NCBI GenBank assembly: GCA_021733835.1
Contig: JAIPKD010000021.1
Coordinates: 1-44,333 of the forward strand
Reading direction: 5' to 3'
Length of the DNA stretch: 44,333 nt
Source: Verrucomicrobiota bacterium
Lineage (GTDB): Bacteria; Verrucomicrobiota; Verrucomicrobiia; Limisphaerales; JAIPKD01
The stretch's first letter is position 1. The number at the start of each line of letters is the position of its first letter. Under the pieces are notes generated by a model. It made no database searches. It was not told where the DNA came from and saw only the letters and a list, made by a program, of their open reading frames with translations. The translations under genes and the position numbers were made by a program. This document shows, piece by piece, positions 28,201 to 35,584 of the stretch.

Positions 28201-29496
28201 CTAATTATCATTGTATTTGTTTATATCTATGACTGATACAATTGGAATATACCTAATAAACGACAACATCAATACGCCAAACAATCCAAATGATCCCATA
28301 GTCGTTATAATATCATTTATGGTTGGATGATATACATCCCAGCTACCTTTTAAATAGCTATATGACTGCGAATGTATAATAATTATATAGCGTTCCAACC
28401 ACATTCCTATATTGACCAATACTGATATTATAAACACTGCAGTGTAGCATCGCGATATTGAACTGATCCATAGTAAGTGAATTGTTCCGAGACTGCATAT
28501 CAGCATTATATAATTTAGTAATGCGTACTCTCCTGAATACCTCATCATGAACGACACGCAATCGAAGCTGTTACCGTTTATACATGCCTTTACTGCTTCG
28601 ATTATATGAAAGTATAGTATGCATGTTCCACACCACAACATCGTTTTAATAAGCATATCGATGTGATTTGACTTAATAATATATTCCAATTTATAATATC
28701 GTCTTATTGGAATCACCAGCGTAGCAACCATCGCCAACCCGGAATATATTGCACCTAAAACAAAATATGGCGGGAACATTGTATAGTTCCATCCTGGTAG
28801 TATCGATACAGCAAAATCCAGCCCTACTATGCTATGAACCGATACAACCAACGCAGTGCAAAATATAGCCAACACCTTATACGTCCTCTTGTATATCAGA
28901 ATGTTCCGTATGCCGACTTCCCAATTACCAGATATCGCTGAATATACCTTCTTTCTTAATCTCCCGGATGAATGTTTAGCAAGGTATTTCAACTCAGGAA
29001 GCATGCCGAAATGCAGAAACAATATCGACACTGTCATGTATGTACCGACGGCGAATACATCCCATGTCAACGGTGACTTAAAATTGGGAAATACTGCGCT
29101 CAGGCCGGGCAACGGGAATAGATAATACGCCAGCCACGATCGTCCAAGATGAATTATTGGAAATACTGCGGCGCAAATCACTGCGGCAACCGTCATTGCT
29201 TCCGCCAATCTATGAATTGAACTACGCCATTCTTGCTTCAATAGCAGCAATATTGCTGATATTAACGTGCCGGCGTGCCCGATTCCTATCCACCATACAA
29301 AGTTAACAATCGGTAGACCCCACATTACACTATTATTATTTCCCCACACGCCGATTCCGTTCTTCAGTTGAATTGTAACGGCTATTCCCCCCATTAATAA
29401 CAATGCTATGCAAAGCGAAATAGTATAATACCACCACCTGCCTGGTTTATTCTCACATATACTATAAATAACATTTTCTTTATTATTATTATACAT
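28201..29496 (-). CDS. actC: Alternative complex III subunit ActC (NrfD-like)
   Basis: 431 residues with ten predicted helices. It anchors quinol oxidation in the membrane. Family blocks are intact: WGLPIVNFVWWIGIGHAGTLISAILLLLKQEWRSSI, HRLAEAMTVAAVICAAVFPIIHLGRSWLAYYLFPLP, FKSPLTWDVFAVGTYMTVS, GWNYTMFPPYFVLGAIYSGLAMVATL and NIGMWLERYIIIIHS. Conserved residues here hold G+C to about 24-28 per 60 bases even though third positions are AT. The gene overlaps actB by eight bases. Confidence 0.93.
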   Translation of the reverse strand: MYNNNKENVIYSICENKPGRWWYYTISLCIALLLMGGIAVTIQLKNGIGVWGNNNSVMWGLPIVNFVWWIGIGHAGTLISAILLLLKQEWRSSIHRLAEAMTVAAVICAAVFPIIHLGRSWLAYYLFPLPGLSAVFPNFKSPLTWDVFAVGTYMTVSILFLHFGMLPELKYLAKHSSGRLRKKVYSAISGNWEVGIRNILIYKRTYKVLAIFCTALVVSVHSIVGLDFAVSILPGWNYTMFPPYFVLGAIYSGLAMVATLVIPIRRYYKLEYIIKSNHIDMLIKTMLWCGTCILYFHIIEAVKACINGNSFDCVSFMMRYSGEYALLNYIMLICSLGTIHLLWISSISRCYTAVFIISVLVNIGMWLERYIIIIHSQSYSYLKGSWDVYHPTINDIITTMGSFGLFGVLMLSFIRYIPIVSVIDINKYNDN

Positions 29497-32400
29497 TAGA
29501 TAAATTACTTATCTTATCATTATGATTCAACACTTTTATTAGGTACGACGTTCTCGGTTGAGTGTTTACACAATCCAGTATATTAATATTTCTTTTATCT
29601 TGTTTTAAGATCGCAACTTCATCATTATTATCGGAAATGTTACCGAATGAAATCGCGTTTGCCGGGCATGCATCCTGACATGCTGTTGTAACTTTATTAT
29701 TTTGTGACTTAGAACTGGAATCACTTATTCTATCCTTTATAGAATAGTCACTTATTCTTTGAATACAATATGTGCATTTTTCCATTATTCCTCTTTTACG
29801 GAGTGTTACATCGGCATTGTTCAATGCTCTTTTTGATTCCTGCATATTCCACTCGTTCATAACAGGCTTTTTATATAATGACTTATTATAATAATATTCG
29901 TGGTAATTATAAAAATTAAAACGCCTGGCTTCATAGGGACAATTATTCGCACAATATCTTGCACCGATACATTTGTTATATACCATCACATTCAGTCCTT
30001 CTTTATCATGAACAGTAGCATTGACCGGGCACACATATTCGCAAGGTGCATTTTCACAGTGCTGACACATTACAGGGAGCATTATATTCACAACAGTATC
30101 ATTCGCCTTACTTTTTTGTCGGCGTGTTATTACGTATCTGTGTACACGCATCCAGTCCATGACCCGCCCCTTTCGAACTTCATCTGCGCCTACGATAGGA
30201 ATATTGTTTTCGTTCCTGCAGGCAATCATGCAGCTCGAGCAACCCACACATCTGTTTAAATCTACAACCATTCCCCATTGCGGGGATTCGGCATTAGTAT
30301 TATTATGGCAAATTCTCTCGTCGTCTTTATGTATTGCAGATATCCTTAGTTTTGATAAATCCACAAAAGGATCAGGTTCATTATCATTATAATCGAAGTA
30401 TTCTTGAGTTAATGGCAGATTTATTCTACCGCTTAGTTTTCGCATGGTCACATTATTGCATACGTTTTCTTCATAATTGGGTTTTAACGGATACGGGTTA
30501 ATCGCATCATTTTTTATCATGGTATTGTTACTTACACAACCATGACCACAGGCAACGCAAATGGTTGACGGACTCGTGTTAGGTTCTATCAGCACCGGTC
30601 CTTGAACCTTTAAATCCCCTGCTTCCACCTCTACTATGTCACCATTCTTTAATCCGAGTGCATCAGCCTGGCCTACACCTAAGATATAGGCGTTTCTCCA
30701 CGTCAATTTAGTTATCGGCTCCGATAGTTCACTTAGCCAGAGGTTATTTCGACTGCGTCCGTCATCGGTATGGAAACTTCGTTTAATAACGAGCTCGCAA
30801 CCGGTTGCGGTAGTATGTGTGGCGGATTCCCGATTTATTAATTGGATAAGGTCGTCCGTGTAGAGGTTCAAATCGGTGCTTCGCCTGTGGGAAATATTTA
30901 ACCATCCCTTTTTCAAGAACCCTCTCCAAGCCGATTCAATCGAACCACCGTGAACATATTCGCTGAAGGAGTTTTTCACAATATCGTAGTCGCTTACATT
31001 GCGCGTCCCGGCTAAACGCGACAGAAACACCGACTCGGACATACCATTAAACAAAGGCTGAACCATCGGCTGGAGAGGAGTAATATTGCCATCCGAAGAG
31101 AATGCGTCTCCCCATGATTCGAGATAGTGAGCGGCGGGATAATGCCAATTGGTAATATCAAATGTTTCATCTTCGTAATAGCCCAATCTAAGCACATTCA
31201 CATTAGCCTGTCTTAATCTCTTCCAAAGATCGTCGTCCGGATGCGAAAAAACGGGATTACTGTGGCCGCCTGATACAATCAACGTATCGACATCACCACT
31301 ATTCACCAGGTTATTTAATTGATGGAGCGGACTACGAACGCTTTCAAGGATATCATTATAATCAACGGTAACATTTGTATTATCCAGCAATAGATTAATC
31401 GCGGCGACAATCCCATGCACCATTACGGGCTGCTTATATCCCGTTACGACGAGAGAACGAGAGATATTGCTAATCAAATCATCTGTGCAAACATTAATCC
31501 AGTGGTCGATATAATCGGCATCAGCATCCGAGGTAATGCTATGCGCGTTAAGTACAAAGTGAGTTTCGGCATAGCGTGTCAGCGCCTTCATCAGAGGTGT
31601 CATGGCCTCTGGAGCTTTAAGGCAATCGTTTAATGCGAGCAGCACCCGTGCTGCAATATAAGATATATCCCTCGACGTTATCGTCAGTCGATGGTCTGCG
31701 TTTACGCCTGTCAAGCTCAGCGCGCTTTCACAAACATAAAGCCTGCACATGGCCCCCCCGTTATCCGGGGACCGTGCCTTGGAAAAGGCATTGATATGTC
31801 TATAAAAGTCGGGCTCACCGCCTAAAATATCACCATCGAGTGAAAGGATGGTCTTCGACTTATCTATGTGATAATAAGGTGTCAAAGCCCGTCCAAACAT
31901 CATCTTTGAAGCCTTGGCAGCCGTTTGAAAATTAAGTGGATCGTTAATCAACCACGTAGCGTTCGGGAAAACCGCCTTAAGATCACTTATAATTCTGTTC
32001 CTTGTCGGAGACGGGCTTGAGTCCAACAGGAAGCACAATCCTTTCCCGCCTATTATTTTTTTCTCGGCTGCGATTTGCGTCAGGTACGCGATCGCATTCT
32101 CGGCTGCAACCGGTGCGTCATCCTTTTTGTAATCCTTCGCCCTCGTCGGATCATACAGATCGAGTATAGATGCTTGGGTGTAATGATCCAGACCATTAAC
32201 GCCCTGTGGATGGTTAGGATTGGGGTTCAACTTATTCGGCATACCCTCATAAACCTTAACGAGCAATGGAACTGCGCCTTCCGGCCGCGGCATCGATGTA
32301 GCGTAGTATTCGGGCTCGCCGTGTACAAAATTCGCCGGCTTCTCGACAAAGGGATACCGTACTTCCTCCGGTTTTCTGCAGCCCAATGTCGCCGCGCCCG

Positions 32401-32497
32401 CCAGGAGCATCGGAGCGGTCATTGTCTTCAGGAATTCCCTCCTGTTCAATGTCGGGCTATGTTTTGAATTACGGTTGTTAGATTGACTCTCCAACAT
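29489..32497 (-). CDS. actB: Alternative complex III subunit ActB (molybdopterin-fold plus iron-sulfur)
   Basis: 1002 residues. A twin-arginine-type signal (LNRREFLKTM, Arg19-Arg20) ends in a possible lipobox Cys40. It is followed by an enzyme-like but Mo-free molybdopterin domain (roughly 60-720), then a four-cluster ferredoxin domain: CVGCSSCMIAC, CQHCENAPCEYVC, CIGARYCANNC (three Cys, as for the [3Fe-4S] cluster) and CTYC with ACQDACP. The typical ActB ending NTQPRTSYL is present. The subunit passes electrons within the complex. Base composition falls inside the single frame, from about half G+C at the 5' end to 17/60 at 29701-29760, while every Cys is kept. Confidence 0.95.
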   Translation of the reverse strand: MLESQSNNRNSKHSPTLNRREFLKTMTAPMLLAGAATLGCRKPEEVRYPFVEKPANFVHGEPEYYATSMPRPEGAVPLLVKVYEGMPNKLNPNPNHPQGVNGLDHYTQASILDLYDPTRAKDYKKDDAPVAAENAIAYLTQIAAEKKIIGGKGLCFLLDSSPSPTRNRIISDLKAVFPNATWLINDPLNFQTAAKASKMMFGRALTPYYHIDKSKTILSLDGDILGGEPDFYRHINAFSKARSPDNGGAMCRLYVCESALSLTGVNADHRLTITSRDISYIAARVLLALNDCLKAPEAMTPLMKALTRYAETHFVLNAHSITSDADADYIDHWINVCTDDLISNISRSLVVTGYKQPVMVHGIVAAINLLLDNTNVTVDYNDILESVRSPLHQLNNLVNSGDVDTLIVSGGHSNPVFSHPDDDLWKRLRQANVNVLRLGYYEDETFDITNWHYPAAHYLESWGDAFSSDGNITPLQPMVQPLFNGMSESVFLSRLAGTRNVSDYDIVKNSFSEYVHGGSIESAWRGFLKKGWLNISHRRSTDLNLYTDDLIQLINRESATHTTATGCELVIKRSFHTDDGRSRNNLWLSELSEPITKLTWRNAYILGVGQADALGLKNGDIVEVEAGDLKVQGPVLIEPNTSPSTICVACGHGCVSNNTMIKNDAINPYPLKPNYEENVCNNVTMRKLSGRINLPLTQEYFDYNDNEPDPFVDLSKLRISAIHKDDERICHNNTNAESPQWGMVVDLNRCVGCSSCMIACRNENNIPIVGADEVRKGRVMDWMRVHRYVITRRQKSKANDTVVNIMLPVMCQHCENAPCEYVCPVNATVHDKEGLNVMVYNKCIGARYCANNCPYEARRFNFYNYHEYYYNKSLYKKPVMNEWNMQESKRALNNADVTLRKRGIMEKCTYCIQRISDYSIKDRISDSSSKSQNNKVTTACQDACPANAISFGNISDNNDEVAILKQDKRNINILDCVNTQPRTSYLIKVLNHNDKISNLSNV

Positions 32498-32554
32498 TAA
32501 CGCGCCGTTTTTGAGTTACCATTATTTCACGCTACACATTTATACATAACCATT

Positions 32555-33196
32555 TCATCTATGACAATCGGAGCAATCGTCCGATGCAACGATATTCAAT
32601 TCTTCCTGCAATTTCCTTCCCAACTCCAATCTCGCTTCATCATCCATCGACCATGTCATATCGTAAACCTTGGCCGGCGGCCTCAGATAAGATGCAGGAT
32701 TTCGATGGCAGGCCAGGCAAAACGCCATGGACAATGATTTCACCTGTTGCGTTCGCACCATTTTATCCACACGTCCATGGCACTCGACGCAACCGACACC
32801 GCTATGCACATGTATTTCGTGATTGAAGTATACATAATCAGGCAAGTCATGCACCTTAATCCAGGGTATGGGCTCATTTTTTTTCACGCTATCGAAAAGA
32901 ACTTTCAATCGCGGTGTCTCGGGGAGCAGCTCTTGATGGCAATTCATACATGTTTTCGAATCCGGCAGGTTCGCATACCACGACTTATCAACATCCGTAT
33001 GGCAATAACGGCAATCGAGTTTCAGGGCGCCGACATGAATTGCATGGGCGAAAGGGATTGGTTGAACCGGGGCATAACCAACGCCGTAATATTCGGGCGC
33101 GACGTAATACCAGACAAACCAAACACCGCAAGCGACAATAAGGCCTACACTTATTATCAGGTTCAGGTAAAAATTGCCTGATTTCTCGGATGGCAT
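32555..33196 (-). CDS. actA: Alternative complex III subunit ActA, pentaheme cytochrome c
   Basis: 213 residues with one N-terminal membrane helix (about 12-32) and five CxxCH heme sites at residues 62-66, 83-87, 136-140, 160-164 and 208-212, the last ending the protein. FAHAIHVGALKLDCRYCH and LPDSKTCMNCHQEL are typical of ActA. It hands electrons from the complex to cytochrome c or an oxidase. First gene of the minus-strand operon; 57 bases before actB. Composition here is normal for the window (29/60 at 32881-32940). Confidence 0.93.
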   Translation of the reverse strand: MPSEKSGNFYLNLIISVGLIVACGVWFVWYYVAPEYYGVGYAPVQPIPFAHAIHVGALKLDCRYCHTDVDKSWYANLPDSKTCMNCHQELLPETPRLKVLFDSVKKNEPIPWIKVHDLPDYVYFNHEIHVHSGVGCVECHGRVDKMVRTQQVKSLSMAFCLACHRNPASYLRPPAKVYDMTWSMDDEARLELGRKLQEELNIVASDDCSDCHR

Positions 33197-33369
33197 TATA
33201 ATTTATCGGTTCATCATGAAAATTCATCTTCACCCGCCCGTTTGAAAAACTAAACCAAAGCGGCCTAACCAGGATTATAAATATCTTAATAGGAAAGTTG
33301 CAAAGCAATAACGTATCCCGGATAATTCAAGGCATACTGTGCCCTGCGGCAGGGGCACTTAATTCTGAT

Positions 33370-34329
33370 ATGAAGAAACGCAGAGCTTTAGTAACAGGCG
33401 GCGCGGGTTTTATCGGATCACACCTTGCAGAGGCGCTTTGCGACGATGGCGTCGAGGTTGTGATCCTCGATAACCTCAGCAGCGGCAGTCTCGACAACCT
33501 CCAATGGCGGAAACCGGGGCATAAGCTTGAATTCGTCCAGGCAGACGTTTCGGATTCAGCGGTGGTAGAGAAGCTTACCGCCGGCTGTCACTGGGTATTC
33601 CACCATGCGGCGATGGTCTCGGTACCGCGATCGGTAGCCGAACCGGAAAAGAGCCATGAAGACAACCTGAATGCCACATTCAGACTTCTGACTGCATCCC
33701 GCAAGGCCGGGGTCGAAAGGTTCATTTTCGCGTCGTCATCGGCCATATACGGCGACAGTGAAGAACCGGTCAAACACGAATCGCTACCGCCTAACCCGCT
33801 CTCGCCGTATGCACTGCAAAAATTTGCCGGAGAAAAGTACGCCCAACTCTTCCATGACCTCTATGCCGCCGAGACCGTATGCCTGCGGTACTTTAACGTA
33901 TTCGGCCCCAGACAATCGTTCGATTCACCCTACTCGGGAGTCATCGCCCGCTTCTGTACTGCGTTCCTTGAAAACGATCAGCCGGTGATTTTTGGAGACG
34001 GGCTTCAATCCCGGGATTTCACCTATGTTGAAAATGTCATCCGGGCAAACCTCCAAGCCGTCAAAGCGCCGGCAAGCACCGTAGCCGGGCGCATATTCAA
34101 CATCGCAGGCGGTAAGAGCATCAATCTTCTTGAATTAATCGAACGCCTCAACGATATAACAGGAAAACAGATCGAGCCCAAATTCGAATCCGCAAGGCCC
34201 GGCGACATCAAACATTCGCGGGCCGACATCTCACTTGCCGAAAAGGCCCTGGGCTTCGACTGCAAGATATCATGGCAGGAGGGTCTGAATCGGACATTAA
34301 GTTACTATCATTCAAAATTGAGTTCCTAA
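33370..34329 (+). CDS. NAD-dependent sugar-nucleotide epimerase/dehydratase (UDP-glucose 4-epimerase type)
   Basis: 319 residues from ATG 33370 (a TTG at 33298 would add 24 residues without family character). The NAD motif is TGGAGFIGSH (9-18), the catalytic Ser region is FASSSAIYGDS, and YxxxK is in SPYALQKFAGEKYA. RYFNVFGPRQ, FGDGLQSRDFTYVENV and FNIAGGKSINLLELI complete the extended SDR pattern. It interconverts or dehydrates a UDP- or dTDP-sugar. With the DegT gene 24 bases downstream it probably feeds amino-sugar synthesis for a surface polysaccharide. It is divergent from actA. Confidence 0.9.
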   Translation: MKKRRALVTGGAGFIGSHLAEALCDDGVEVVILDNLSSGSLDNLQWRKPGHKLEFVQADVSDSAVVEKLTAGCHWVFHHAAMVSVPRSVAEPEKSHEDNLNATFRLLTASRKAGVERFIFASSSAIYGDSEEPVKHESLPPNPLSPYALQKFAGEKYAQLFHDLYAAETVCLRYFNVFGPRQSFDSPYSGVIARFCTAFLENDQPVIFGDGLQSRDFTYVENVIRANLQAVKAPASTVAGRIFNIAGGKSINLLELIERLNDITGKQIEPKFESARPGDIKHSRADISLAEKALGFDCKISWQEGLNRTLSYYHSKLSS

Positions 34330-34353
34330 TAATTAAGCAACCAACGTCGTATA

Positions 34354-35511
34354 ATGTCTTCACACGGTAACCCGGAGAAATTAAAAGTTCCCTACCTGGA
34401 CTTAAAACCGGCAATCGTGCCGCTCATGCCCGAGTTCACGGCCGCAATCAAAAGTGTAATAGACTCCTGCGCATTCTGCCTCGGCCCCGAAGTGGCGCAG
34501 TTCGAGGCGGAATTCGCTGAATTCTGCGGCACCGCACACGCGGTCGGCCTCAACAGCGGTACTTCCTCGCTGCACCTTGCCATGCGCGCCCATGATATCG
34601 GCCCCGGCCACGAGGTAATTACCACACCCTATACCTTTGCCGCCACGTGCTGGGCCATTTCATACGTGGGCGCAAAACCCGTGTTCGCCGACATCCAGCG
34701 CGATACGTTTAATATTGATCCACGCCGCATCGAAGAAAAGATCACTCCACGCACCAGGGCGATTATCCCCGTTCACCTTTATGGACAACCGTGCGATTTA
34801 GACCCGCTGATAAATATAGCAGAAAAGCATAACCTGCACATAGTCGAAGATGCGGCGCAAGCTCACGGCGCTTCATACAAAGGGCGTCGCACCGGCGGCT
34901 TCGGCACAATGGGATGCTTCAGCTTCTATCCCGCAAAGAACCTGGGCGCATTCGGCGAAGGCGGCGCACTTGTTACCAACAACGCAGCACTCGCCGACAG
35001 GATCAGATCACTAAGAGAACACGGCTCCTCGAAGAAATACCTCCATGAAGAGGTCGGTTATAATTATCGCATGGAAGGAATACAGGGCGCCGTATTAAGG
35101 ATAAAGCTCGCGCACCTTCAGGAATGGAATAACAAAAGACGCCGTATCGCACAACGCTATCACGAAGGCCTCTCGGCCACCCCATTGCGCCTGCCGATAG
35201 AACAACCGCATTCTAAAAGCGCATGGCACCTCTATGTCATCAGACATCCGGAACGCGATAAACTGAAGGCATTCCTCGAAAACGCCGGTATCGGCTGCGG
35301 ACTGCATTACCCGAAACCTATGCACCTCCAACAATGCTACACCAGTCTCGGCCATAAGCCGGGGGACTTCCCGATAGCCGAAGAAGCTGCAAACCAGTGC
35401 CTATGCCTCCCCATTTATCCGGGGCTCAACGATGAGATGGTCGAATACGTAATAACCACAATCCACCGTTTTTTCGCAGACGGAAACTCATTCTCAGGCA
35501 TAACTCCTTAG
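34354..35511 (+). CDS. DegT/DnrJ/EryC1/StrS-family sugar aminotransferase
   Basis: 385 residues. A PLP enzyme that aminates a nucleotide keto-sugar. The N-terminal VPYLDLKPAI, LNSGTSSLHLAMRA, DEVITTPYTF-like and VEDAAQAHGASYKGRRTGGFG blocks are present. The PLP lysine is Lys195 in SFYPAKNLGAFGEGGALVT. NYRMEGIQGAVLRIKL and GIGCGLHYPKPMH are also family regions. It follows the epimerase closely and probably forms a pair with it. The exact sugar product is not readable from sequence. Confidence 0.92.
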   Translation: MSSHGNPEKLKVPYLDLKPAIVPLMPEFTAAIKSVIDSCAFCLGPEVAQFEAEFAEFCGTAHAVGLNSGTSSLHLAMRAHDIGPGHEVITTPYTFAATCWAISYVGAKPVFADIQRDTFNIDPRRIEEKITPRTRAIIPVHLYGQPCDLDPLINIAEKHNLHIVEDAAQAHGASYKGRRTGGFGTMGCFSFYPAKNLGAFGEGGALVTNNAALADRIRSLREHGSSKKYLHEEVGYNYRMEGIQGAVLRIKLAHLQEWNNKRRRIAQRYHEGLSATPLRLPIEQPHSKSAWHLYVIRHPERDKLKAFLENAGIGCGLHYPKPMHLQQCYTSLGHKPGDFPIAEEAANQCLCLPIYPGLNDEMVEYVITTIHRFFADGNSFSGITP

Positions 35512-35584
35512 CGCCCTTTACGAGAGGCTTTGTTCATAACCGACTCGCCAACTTATTGTCTCACCAACACCGGCGCTCCAGCAA

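Larger units (their letters stand above)
24490..30420. other. AT-rich trough covering the distal Act/oxidase operon
   Basis: Hand counts of G+C per 60 bases: 17 at 25501, 10 at 25921, 15 at 26041, 12 at 26281, 15 at 27121, 24 at 28441, 28 at 29041, 17 at 29701, 26 at 30601. Elsewhere, 38 at 6601 and 37 at 21301. There is no sharp edge. The change is gradual on both sides and runs through open frames, and the shoulders reach maf (17 at 24001) on the other strand. Alternating AT tracts and runs of ATA and AAT codons are common in the minimum. Confidence 0.9.

Noticed and set aside
24490-30420. The AT-rich stretch as a recently acquired foreign island or prophage
   Set aside because: No integrase, att site, tRNA junction or sharp composition edge; composition changes gradually within actB and within the flanking strand.
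33298-33369. TTG start for the epimerase at 33298
   Set aside because: The NAD-binding motif begins eight residues after ATG 33370, the standard distance; the upstream residues are unrelated.
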